DNA of 8,441 nucleotides from CAZUHN01 sp964620535 (GCA_964620535.1 CAZUHN010000232.1:1-8441), one strand, 5' to 3'. Positions 1 to 6,143 are shown, counted from the first letter of the stretch. Numbers and translations: made by a program. Notes: generated from the letters alone by a model not told the origin.

Positions 1-207
1 GAGAATGCCGCCCAGCGGCTCGATTTGGTCGAAGATGTGGGTTTGAAGGGACAGCTAGCCTCCCGCCCGCGTCTGAGTAGCAGGAGAATGCGGACAGTCC
101 TGTTGGGGGTTTTTGGGACCCGACGTGAGGCCTTGATGATGCGCCAGCGCGTGATTCAGGCAGGATTCCCGGACTCAATCGTAGTTCGGCAGAGAGAACG
201 GCGGTAG
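1..207 (+). CDS. SPOR-domain protein, C-terminal fragment (5' end outside window)
   Basis: The reading frame is open from base 1 to the TAG at 205-207, giving 68 residues of a protein whose start lies upstream. The visible part reads like one SPOR domain: a first half ending near residue 29, then a strand, a 'GVFGTRREALMMRQRVIQAG' helix-containing segment, and a last strand 'FPDSIVV', matching the usual pattern of G-x-F, a helix of alternating hydrophobic residues, and a closing beta strand. SPOR domains bind denuded peptidoglycan glycan strands, often at the division septum, and usually sit at the C-terminus of a membrane-anchored or lipoprotein envelope protein. Any anchor or catalytic part is out of view. 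The next gene begins 13 nt downstream, so the two probably share a transcript. The SPOR call is from sequence pattern only; the family is divergent, so moderate confidence. Confidence 0.65.
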   Translation, partial: ENAAQRLDLVEDVGLKGQLASRPRLSSRRMRTVLLGVFGTRREALMMRQRVIQAGFPDSIVVRQRERR

Positions 208-220
208 GGAGGAGGTGGAG

Positions 221-646
221 ATGAGTGTGGACGGTCCGGAGCCATCGATACCCGATAAATTATTTTTCAAGATCGGAGAAGTGGCGCGATTGACAGGGAC
301 CAAGCCTCACGTTCTTCGTTACTGGGAGAGCGAGTTCAAGATGCTCCGCCCCGCCAAGGGGGATTCCGGCCAACGGGTCTACCGGAAGAAAGACATCGAG
401 TTGGTATTTGCTATAAAACGGCTCTTGTATGAAGAGAATTTTACCATTGCAGGTGCGACGAAGAAGCTCCAAAAGCAACGGATTGCCCGAGTCGACGTGA
501 CGAATGACGCAGGAATTATTGGGGGCAGCCGAGAGGTTTCTGAAGTCGCGCCACCCCTTCCTTTTGATGTGAAAGGCGACGGCGTCGATGTGACTAGATT
601 GCGCGCAGAATTGAAGGAAATTCTCGACATCCTTAACAAGAAATGA
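221..646 (+). CDS. Short MerR-family transcriptional regulator
   Basis: This 141-aa protein has a MerR-type winged helix-turn-helix at its N-terminus. Residues 16-40 carry 'FKIGEVARLTGTKPHVLRYW' and the following ESEF, and 'QRVYRKKDIELV' (51-62) forms the wing and next helix. Residues about 63-90 form a basic helical stretch; 95-122 look like a linker; 124-141 are predicted to form an amphipathic helix that may dimerise. There are no metal-binding cysteines and no effector domain, unlike classic MerR sensors, so what it senses is unknown. I chose ATG 221 because AGGAGG at 210-215 sits 5 nt before it; the in-frame GTG at 215 overlaps that Shine-Dalgarno and is unlikely. It lies 13 nt after the SPOR gene, so co-transcription is likely. 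Short regulators of this type are common single-domain proteins in deltaproteobacterial-type genomes; target genes cannot be read from the window. Confidence 0.9.
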   Translation: MSVDGPEPSIPDKLFFKIGEVARLTGTKPHVLRYWESEFKMLRPAKGDSGQRVYRKKDIELVFAIKRLLYEENFTIAGATKKLQKQRIARVDVTNDAGIIGGSREVSEVAPPLPFDVKGDGVDVTRLRAELKEILDILNKK

Positions 647-677
647 CAAAATTTGGCCCCGAACCGAAGATCAGGCC

Positions 678-715
678 CTTCGCCAAAATGCGGCGAGGTG
701 GAGGAATTTTTGTTT
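678..715 (+). terminator. Possible terminator after the MerR gene
   Basis: Bases 678-684 (CTTCGCC) can pair with 692-698 (GGCGAGG) as a 7-bp stem with one G-U pair and a 7-nt loop. A T-rich tail (TTTTTGTTT, 707-715) follows, but only after 8 spacer bases, which is too far for a textbook intrinsic terminator. It lies 32 nt after the MerR stop, in a 155-bp gap where a transcript could end. Weak call. Confidence 0.3.
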
Positions 716-801
716 GGATTTTGCCATGGAGGGGCCGCTAGGTCGAATTTGAATCCAGATACTTTACGGTATTTCAATGGGAAGGTTTAAAGGGAAATTT
801 T

Positions 802-1476
802 GTGGCAAGAAAGATACGTAAAACAACTCAAGAAGCAGATATATTTCAACTGTATATCGGAATATTATTCAAGTTGATTCGCGATAATCGTACGGCTTTA
901 ATGCGGGGGGGGCTAGGGGTTGTCGTTATTGTAGTCGGCTATGGCGTTTTACTTTTCTGGACCGAACGCATCGCCCAAAAATCTTCCGCCGCCTATGGAC
1001 TTGCCCAACTGAAAGCGCCAGGAGGGAAGGGACTTGCTGTTGAGGATGCACTGCTGAAGGCGGCGCTTGACTACCCGCGGACGCGAGCGGGCATCATGGC
1101 GCGTTTGCATTTGGCAAGCTTGCTACGCGAACGTGGGGATTACCGGAGGGCTGAGGGGGAAATCCAGCGTATTTTAGATAACAGCGCTATAACCGATAAG
1201 GATCGTGAAATTGCGATGCGAGGCCTTGCGGCGAGCATGGCCGGACAAGGGAAATGCGCCGAGGCGATAGCCATTTGGCAGAAACTTATTTCTGACATTA
1301 ATCAGTTTAGCGCTGAGGATATTTATGTGGCAGCAGGGAAATGCTACGAGAAGGAAGGAAAGAGAGCCTCGGCCCTGAAAATGTACGAAGAGCTGAGCCA
1401 AAAATATCCCCGTAGCCCGTTTCTTGACGCGGCATTGCGCGAGCGAATTCGCCAGCTAGGAGGAAAAAACGAGTGA
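802..1476 (+). CDS. Membrane-anchored TPR-like protein
   Basis: This 224-aa protein has a basic N-terminus (residues 1-35), one strong hydrophobic segment at about 36-53 (GGLGVVVIVVGYGVLLFW), and a helical-repeat domain at about 80-218. Repeats are visible at about 97-125 (ends 'RGDYRRAEGEIQRIL'), 136-163 ('GKCAEAIAIWQKL') and 172-202 ('GKRASALKMYEELSQKYP'), all with TPR-like alanine and aromatic spacing. By the positive-inside rule the N-terminus is cytoplasmic and the repeats face the periplasm. This layout resembles YfgM-type tetratricopeptide proteins, which work with envelope protein-folding factors, but no particular partner is shown here. GTG 802 is the start because AAAGGG at 789-794 lies 7 nt upstream and no better start precedes the basic segment. 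The domain call is good; the specific function is not known. Confidence 0.8.
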   Translation: MARKIRKTTQEADIFQLYIGILFKLIRDNRTALMRGGLGVVVIVVGYGVLLFWTERIAQKSSAAYGLAQLKAPGGKGLAVEDALLKAALDYPRTRAGIMARLHLASLLRERGDYRRAEGEIQRILDNSAITDKDREIAMRGLAASMAGQGKCAEAIAIWQKLISDINQFSAEDIYVAAGKCYEKEGKRASALKMYEELSQKYPRSPFLDAALRERIRQLGGKNE

Positions 1477-1548
1477 ATTGGATTCGAGAATACGGACGGA
1501 CGATGATAAGATATATTATGTAAAAATACAGACAGTTCAGAACCTCCC

Positions 1549-1573
1549 CGGAAACGGCGATTTCCGTCTTTTC
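1549..1573 (+). terminator. Candidate intrinsic terminator after the TPR gene
   Basis: CGGAAA at 1549-1554 pairs perfectly with TTTCCG at 1561-1566 around a 6-nt loop, and the tail TCTTTTC follows directly. It lies 72 nt after the TPR-gene stop and before RtcB, so it would separate the two transcripts. The stem is short (6 bp), so strength is uncertain. Confidence 0.5.
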
Positions 1574-1715
1574 AAGTAACCAATCGCATTTCTCCCAAAA
1601 AGATCGGCCACCTTCCCTCCCCTTGACCAATGGTGAAAGCGGTAACACACAAGGGGGATCCTCGTATATTTAATTGAATGCCACGTTTATTGTTAATTTA
1701 CACGAGAGAGAGGCG

Positions 1716-2930
1716 ATGAATTCAAAGGGAAAACAGCTCGAAATACGAGGGAACCCTATCGACGCAGGGGCGCTCGATCAAATTTGGACTTGCCTGGAGG
1801 ACGATGAGGCGGCAGCGGGCGTATTGTGCGCCGATCATCATCTAGGCTATTCAATGCCTATAGGCGGCGTTATTGCCTACCGGAACGCCATCAGTCCGAG
1901 TGGTGTCGGATACGACATCGCATGCGGGAACAAGGCCGTGAAGACTGATCTACTTGCGGCGGAAGTTAGTCCCAAAATCGCTAAGATCATGGACAATATT
2001 TTCCGCCAACTTGAATTTGGCATGGGCCGGAAGAATCCCCGACCCGTCGAGGACGAACTGTTTGATGATCCTGCATGGAAAGATGTTCCCGCTTTGGGAA
2101 ACCTCCGGAACCTCGCATCGGTCCAGCTTGGAACAATCGGGGCGGGTAACCATTATGTAGATCTTTTCACGGATGATGAAGGTTTCCTTTGGATAGGCGT
2201 GCATTTCGGATCCCGCGGTTTTGGCCACAAGACGTGCACGGGTTTTTTGAACCTAGCCGGGAGAAGAAAATTTGCGGATAGGCCCGTACGTGAAGGCATG
2301 CATGCGCGGGCAACGGTTTTTTCTCTCGCCTCCCCTCTCGGAGAAGAGTATTTTGCCGCCATGACGCTGGCCGGGCGATATGCGTATGCGGGGCGGGATT
2401 ATGTTTGCGGCCGCGTGCTGTCTATCCTGGGCGCGAAATCAGTGTATGAGGTCCACAACCATCACAATTTCGCCTGGAAAGAAGAACATTTCGGAGAAAA
2501 GTGGACCGTTGTACGAAAGGGGGCCACTCCCGCCTGGCCCGGACAGGTTAGCTTCATCGGGGGAAGCATGGGCGACATTTCCGTGATCGCCCGGGGGGTG
2601 GACTCGCCGGGGTCAAGACGACTTCTGTATTCCACCGTCCATGGCGCGGGTCGGGTGATGAGCCGAACTCAGGCGGCGGGGAGAAAGCGCCGGAAGGGTC
2701 GGCGGACAAACCGGAAGGGAGGCCTTATTACCCGTCAGGCTATGACTGCTGCCGTGAAGGGAAAGGGTGTTTTGCTTCGCGGCGCCGATAGGGATGAGGC
2801 CCCACAGGTCTACAAAAATCTTTCGGAGGTTCTCTCGCATCACGAGGATTCGCTGGAAATCCTCCACACCCTACACCCCATCGGAGTTGCGATGGCGGGG
2901 TCGGAGGTTCGCGATGATTTCATCGACTGA
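1716..2930 (+). CDS. rtcB: RtcB-type RNA ligase (3'-phosphate/5'-OH)
   Basis: This 404-aa protein is a full-length member of the RtcB family, which joins RNA 2',3'-cyclic-phosphate or 3'-phosphate ends to 5'-OH ends using GTP and Mn2+. Key residues are present and ordered: D67 and C70 in 'GVGYDIACGNKA', H146 in 'GAGNHYVDL', H163 in 'HFGSRGFGH', H247 in 'EVHNHHNF', 'VRKGATPA' (266-273), and the guanylylated histidine H309 in 'TVHGAGRVMSR'. The order and rough spacing match E. coli RtcB C78, H168, H185, H281 and H337. A very basic stretch at 321-334 may contact RNA. The end, 'LHPIGVAMAG', is typical of the roughly 400-aa RtcB branch. An in-frame TTG at 1674 would add 14 residues; ATG 1716, preceded by a GAGAGAGG-like site, is preferred. 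No archease or RtcA gene lies in the window. Role in RNA repair or tRNA processing is inferred from the family. Confidence 0.93.
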   Translation: MNSKGKQLEIRGNPIDAGALDQIWTCLEDDEAAAGVLCADHHLGYSMPIGGVIAYRNAISPSGVGYDIACGNKAVKTDLLAAEVSPKIAKIMDNIFRQLEFGMGRKNPRPVEDELFDDPAWKDVPALGNLRNLASVQLGTIGAGNHYVDLFTDDEGFLWIGVHFGSRGFGHKTCTGFLNLAGRRKFADRPVREGMHARATVFSLASPLGEEYFAAMTLAGRYAYAGRDYVCGRVLSILGAKSVYEVHNHHNFAWKEEHFGEKWTVVRKGATPAWPGQVSFIGGSMGDISVIARGVDSPGSRRLLYSTVHGAGRVMSRTQAAGRKRRKGRRTNRKGGLITRQAMTAAVKGKGVLLRGADRDEAPQVYKNLSEVLSHHEDSLEILHTLHPIGVAMAGSEVRDDFID

Positions 2931-2977
2931 GCGAGGGTTTTGGCATACTCTTCGCAGAAAATTGTAGAAAAGACCCG

Positions 2978-2997
2978 CCCGCGCACCTCCGCGGGAG
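2978..2997 (+). promoter_or_regulatory. Hairpin overlapping the ribosome binding site of the 47-aa ORF
   Basis: CCCGCG (2978-2983) pairs perfectly with CGCGGG (2990-2995) around the 6-nt loop CACCTC. The 3' arm contains most of the Shine-Dalgarno GGGAG (2993-2997) used by the ORF starting at 3005. If formed in RNA, the stem would hide that site. No T-run follows, so it does not look like a terminator. The structure is seen in sequence; the control role is inference. Confidence 0.35.
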
Positions 2998-3004
2998 TAA
3001 ACAA

Positions 3005-3148
3005 ATGAACCGAATTCTGGTCGTTCTTTTGTCCGGTTTGGTCGGGTGGGAGTATGAGCTACCATTGTTCTATTTCGTCGCCGCAGTGGTCGCAGCCTTA
3101 TTCGCGGGGGCGGAGCTGCTGAACCTGGTCGGCCGCGGCCTGCGCTAG
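3005..3148 (+). CDS. Small hydrophobic protein, 47 aa, unknown function
   Basis: ATG at 3005 opens a 47-codon frame ending in TAG at 3146-3148. GGGAG at 2993-2997 lies 7 nt before the ATG, ideal for a ribosome binding site. The protein has a short hydrophobic N-terminal stretch (residues 3-15, starting after MNR), an acidic turn WEYEL (15-19), a longer hydrophobic stretch (about 20-36, 'LFYFVAAVVAALFAGA' region), and a basic tail RGLR. It could be a small inner-membrane protein with one long or two short membrane spans. About 74% of codons end in G or C, as expected of a coding frame in a GC-rich genome, although the start is AT-richer than the end. It begins 74 nt after the RtcB stop on the same strand and could be co-transcribed with it. 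I recognise no family. A chance ORF or a relic of a longer gene is possible. Confidence 0.5.
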   Translation: MNRILVVLLSGLVGWEYELPLFYFVAAVVAALFAGAELLNLVGRGLR

Positions 3149-3232
3149 GCGCTCTATGTGCTCTCCATTTTCAAAGTTTGACCAATTTGCTCCCTCTCGT
3201 GCGGATGGCCCCCCTGCCGGCCTTGAAGAATC

Positions 3233-3250
3233 CCCGCCCTCAGCGGCGGG
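3233..3250 (+). repeat. GC hairpin resembling an IS200/IS605-type right end
   Basis: CCCGCC (3233-3238) pairs with GGCGGG (3245-3250) around the loop CTCAGC. The flanks, GAAT before the stem and AGTATCCTGAA after it, resemble the right-end hairpin common to IS200/IS605 (IS1341-like) elements, where GAATCCCCGCC, a GC stem and GGGGAGTATGTCAA are frequent. The 9-mer GCGGGAGTA at its 3' side also occurs in the hairpin at 2978-2997. No TnpA or TnpB coding is present, so at most this is a relic. The resemblance is from memory of the family and not tested. Confidence 0.3.
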
Positions 3251-3483
3251 AGTATCCTGAAATTCCCGAGTTGGCCCATAAGTTAATTCATATTCTCGGT
3301 TCATACGTTTAATATATTGAATTATATCACGAAATATGAAGGTTGTTGGCGACCAGGATGTCCGGGCCGGATAAACCCGAATGCACCGGCCGGCCCCGAA
3401 ATCGGAGTAAAAATTTCGACCGCTCGATCACTATAAAAAACGTTCTCCTTCCCCTTCTCCGTCCGGCGCGCCGGAATCCGGGT

Positions 3484-3534
3484 GATGTTGCGGGAACTTC
3501 GGGGATGATGCGGGATCCAAGAGATGACGAGGGA
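3484..3534 (+). repeat. Three imperfect tandem copies of a ~20-bp unit
   Basis: The cores GATGTTGCGGGA (3484-3495), GATGATGCGGGA (3504-3515) and GATGACGAGGGA (3523-3534) recur at 20- and 19-bp spacing, separated by variable bases. The first is preceded and the last followed by GGAATCCG/GGAATCCGG (3473-3480; 3532-3540). Read on the - strand, the unit resembles dispersed intergenic repeats of the 'GGATCCCGC...TCATC' kind seen in many GC-rich Gram-negative genomes. It is likely noncoding. Whether copies exist elsewhere cannot be seen here. Confidence 0.45.
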
Positions 3535-3667
3535 ATCCGGCGGATAAGAAATAAATCCTCGGATCTTCTTCACCCACCTCCCCTCACTCCGGGGCCGGCG
3601 GCGGGTGCATCCAATCCCTTCCCGGCCGCCTCGGTGAGCCCGCTCAATATTTCGGACGGCCGCCCCG

Positions 3668-6058
3668 TCAAGACAGTTCTCCGCGGCAATGGCGCGCGGG
3701 CATCGCCCGCAGGACCGCCTCCGGGGTCGCGGGAAGATCTGTGAGCCGCGCTCCCACGGCGTCGAAAATCGCGTTCAGGATGGCCGGGGTGGTCGGGTTC
3801 AGGGTTGGCTCCGCCACACCCTTGGCGCCGAAGGGACCGGTCGGCTCATCGGTTTCTATCAGGATCGGGGAAAAGCGTTCGGGGATGTCGAGTGAGGTGG
3901 GAATCAGGTAGTCGGCAAGGTCGGGGTTCTGGGTCCTTCCGTCCTGCATTTGGATCCGCTCCAGCATCCCGAAGCCGTAGCCCATGAGGGAGCCACCCTC
4001 GATCTGGCCCTCCACGTTCATCGGGTTCACAGCCTTCCCCACGTCGTGGGCCGCAGCCAACCGGAGGACGCGGTATTCGCCCGTCTCCTCGTCCACCTCG
4101 ACCTCGGCCGCGTGGGTGGCGAAGACGTAGCAGTCATAAGGTTTTCCCTGACCGGTGGCCTTGTCGAGGTGAAGATCGGGAGGGTTGTAGGTTCCCTCTC
4201 CCACGACGATCCGGCCAGCGCGGTGGGAGGCGAGGGCCACCTCCGCTAGGGGGACACGCCGCTCGGGAGTTCCCTGGACGAAGATCTCGCCCCCCCCTAG
4301 GCGAAGATCCGTCTCGGGGGCCTCGAGGAGGTCCGCCGCCTGGACGAAGAGCAGTGTCTTAGTCCTCTCCACCGCCCTGCGTACGGCGTTTCCGCCGATG
4401 TGGGTGACTCGGCTCGCCACCGAGCCGAGATCTAGGGGAGCGGCGTCGGTGTCTCCGCTGATTAGGTGTACGTTCTCCACGGGGATGCCGAGCTCCTCGG
4501 CGGCGATCTGGCGAAGGATGATGTGGGCGCCCTGGCCTACGTCGGCGCACCCGGTCCAGACGGTGAGGGTGGCGTCTTCGTTCACCCGGGCGAAGGCGGC
4601 GCTCGGGTTGTTTGTGGCGGTGAAGCCGACGGGATAGATCATGGCCGCAATCCCGCGGCCGCTGCGGCGTGACCCGCAGGAAGATCGCTGCCCCCGCCCG
4701 ATCGATTCCCAGCCGACGGCACGGCTGGCCGAATCGAGCGTCTCGGCGAGGCCGCAGCTCTGAATGATGTCGCCGCTGTGGGCAGGATCGCCCGACCGGA
4801 TGGCGTTGCGGCGGCGAAACTCCAGTGGGTCCATGTTCAGGCGTTGTGCGATTGAGTCCATGTGGCACTCGCAGGCGTAGGTGGTCTGGGTCACGCCGAA
4901 GCCGCGCACCGCGCTGGCGAGCCCGTTGTTCGTGTACACAAGGGGGCTGTCCACCCGGAGGTTCTCAATTTGGTAGGGTCCCGCGCCCATGAGAGCGGCC
5001 TTGGAGGCGGTGGTCTCCCCCAGGGCGCAGTAGGGGCCGCTGTCGAGGACGAGGCGGATCTGTCGGGCGGTGATCCTCCCCTCGTGCGTGACGCCCGTCT
5101 TGTAGTCCATGGTGATGGGGTGGCGCACGGTCGAGGCGGTGAACTCCTCCTCCCGCGTCATGCGGAACTTGACGGGCCGGCCCGTGCGCATGGCGCATAG
5201 TGCGGCGAAGGGTTCGAGTAGGATCTCGTGCTTTCCCCCAAAGCCACCGCCCACGTTCTCGAGGAGGAGGCGGATGCGCGAGATCGGAAGTTCCAGCACC
5301 TTGCTGAGGTTGAGGCGCATCATGTAGGGGGTCTGGGTGGAGACGTGCACGGTGAGCTTTCCAGCCGAATCCCACTCGGCCATGCAGATGTGGGTTTCGA
5401 TCGAGGCGTGCTCCTGGGGTCGGCTGAGGTAGCGTTCCTCGACGATGAGGTCGGCGGCGGCGAAGCCCGCCTTGGCGTCACCCTGACGGACCTTCCAGTC
5501 CAAGATGAGATTCCCGGTGGGGTGTGACTCGTGAACCAGTGGACTCCCCGGGCGAAGGGCCTCTTCGGGATCGGTGACAGCGGGGAGGTCCTCGTAATCG
5601 ATCCGCACCTTCCGGGCGGCTTCCTCGGAGGTCTCCCAACTCTCGGCGCAGAGGGCGACGACGGGGTCCCCCTCGTAGCGTACCTTCTCAGTGCAGAGAA
5701 CGGGTTGGTCGGGGAGGAGGGGGCCGTAGGCGTTGCAGGGGACATCTTCACCCGTGAGAAGGCAGGCCACACCTTTGGTTTTCGCGGCTCGTCCGGCGTC
5801 GATCCGAAGGATGCGGGCGTGCGGCCGGCCGGCTCGGACCACCGCTCCGTAGAGCAGATCCGCCGGCTGAAGGTCGTCCGTGTAGGGGGCCGATCCTGAG
5901 GCCAGTTGGGGGGCGTTCTCCCGCGGGAGACTTTTTCCAACCGCATGGAGGGATGAAGAGGAAATCAGTTCGCACTTCATTCCGGAATTATGAGGCAACT
6001 TGGGCTCCTGCCCTGATTTTCCATCGAACACTTGCAATTCCGATCGCGTTTCCCGCAT
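3668..6058 (-). CDS. Xanthine dehydrogenase-family molybdopterin-binding subunit
   Basis: This 796-aa protein is the large molybdenum-cofactor subunit of a molybdenum hydroxylase. These enzymes hydroxylate N-heterocycles, aldehydes or similar carbons with water as oxygen source and pass electrons through 2Fe-2S and FAD subunits. An N-terminal extension of about 38 residues precedes 'AVGKSLPRENAP'. Then come the a/b hammerhead domain (about 55-165) and two cofactor domains (about 180-420 and 450-725). Cofactor and catalytic motifs are intact: Q242 in 'STQTPY', 'GGGFGGK' (270-276), R385 and F387 in 'AVRGFG', 'GQG' (508-510), and E750 in 'GAKGVAEP', the family's catalytic glutamate. H277 stands where bovine xanthine oxidase has substrate-binding E802. 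ATG 6058 is chosen because AGGAG lies 5 nt upstream; the in-frame TTG at 6070 overlaps that site, and ATG 5980 has none. No signal peptide is seen. No partner subunit genes flank it here. The substrate is unknown. Confidence 0.93.
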   Translation of the reverse strand: MRETRSELQVFDGKSGQEPKLPHNSGMKCELISSSSLHAVGKSLPRENAPQLASGSAPYTDDLQPADLLYGAVVRAGRPHARILRIDAGRAAKTKGVACLLTGEDVPCNAYGPLLPDQPVLCTEKVRYEGDPVVALCAESWETSEEAARKVRIDYEDLPAVTDPEEALRPGSPLVHESHPTGNLILDWKVRQGDAKAGFAAADLIVEERYLSRPQEHASIETHICMAEWDSAGKLTVHVSTQTPYMMRLNLSKVLELPISRIRLLLENVGGGFGGKHEILLEPFAALCAMRTGRPVKFRMTREEEFTASTVRHPITMDYKTGVTHEGRITARQIRLVLDSGPYCALGETTASKAALMGAGPYQIENLRVDSPLVYTNNGLASAVRGFGVTQTTYACECHMDSIAQRLNMDPLEFRRRNAIRSGDPAHSGDIIQSCGLAETLDSASRAVGWESIGRGQRSSCGSRRSGRGIAAMIYPVGFTATNNPSAAFARVNEDATLTVWTGCADVGQGAHIILRQIAAEELGIPVENVHLISGDTDAAPLDLGSVASRVTHIGGNAVRRAVERTKTLLFVQAADLLEAPETDLRLGGGEIFVQGTPERRVPLAEVALASHRAGRIVVGEGTYNPPDLHLDKATGQGKPYDCYVFATHAAEVEVDEETGEYRVLRLAAAHDVGKAVNPMNVEGQIEGGSLMGYGFGMLERIQMQDGRTQNPDLADYLIPTSLDIPERFSPILIETDEPTGPFGAKGVAEPTLNPTTPAILNAIFDAVGARLTDLPATPEAVLRAMPARHCRGELS

Positions 6059-6102
6059 GGAGCTCCTCAAGTCTAGCGGAAAACGTCATGCTTTGTGATG
6101 AG

Positions 6103-6112
6103 GGCAATTGCC
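6103..6112. promoter_or_regulatory. Perfect 10-bp palindrome upstream of the molybdenum enzyme gene
   Basis: GGCAATTGCC is a perfect inverted repeat centred about 50 bp upstream of the ATG at 6058, beside an AT-rich stretch (6113-6140) of the kind found at promoters. On the - strand TTGGCA overlaps it and could serve as a -35 hexamer, but the matching -10 (17 nt on, GCATGA) is poor. It may be an operator half or a chance palindrome. Confidence 0.25.
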
Positions 6113-6143
6113 AATAAAATATTTTTGATTATTTTAATGATGA

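Larger units (their letters stand above)
3149..3667. other. Convergent intergenic region without a convincing gene
   Basis: This 519-bp stretch separates the + strand block from the 3' end of the molybdenum enzyme gene. It holds a GC hairpin (3233-3250), an AT-rich patch (about 3300-3340) flanked by the inverted hexamers TTCATA and TATGAA, a GC-rich inverted repeat (GGGCCGG 3364-3370 with CCGGCCC 3390-3396), and three imperfect tandem 20-bp units (3484-3534). Open frames here on both strands lack family features and coding-like composition. I see no clear T-tailed terminator for either converging transcript. Confidence 0.6.

Noticed and set aside
741..760. Resemblance to a tRNA T-arm (GGTCGAATTTGAATCC)
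   Set aside because: No acceptor, D or anticodon stems can be formed around it.
1623..1670. TTGACC and TATATT as a promoter for RtcB
   Set aside because: The hexamers are 36 bp apart, too far to act together; no correctly spaced partner was found for either.
3098..3304. 68-codon - strand ORF
   Set aside because: It is antisense to the end of the 47-codon ORF and crosses the hairpin; low-complexity translation without family features.
3300..3340. TTCATA/TATGAA inverted repeat around an AT-rich core
   Set aside because: Only 6 bp with a 29-bp spacer; expected by chance in AT-rich sequence.
3322..3573. 83-codon - strand ORF in the convergent gap, starting with GTG near a GGAGG-like site
   Set aside because: Its translation crosses the tandem repeat (ISWIPHHPRSSRNITRIP is typical of translated intergenic repeats) and shows no domain or conserved composition; the spacing from the GGAGG-like site to GTG is too short.
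3343..3744. 133-codon + strand ORF overlapping the 3' end of the molybdenum enzyme gene
   Set aside because: Rich in Pro, Arg and Gly as expected of a GC-rich antisense frame; no Shine-Dalgarno; overlaps a well-supported gene on the other strand.
4359..4868. 169-codon - strand ORF inside the molybdenum enzyme gene
   Set aside because: Arg/Pro/His-rich out-of-frame shadow of the intact 796-aa gene.
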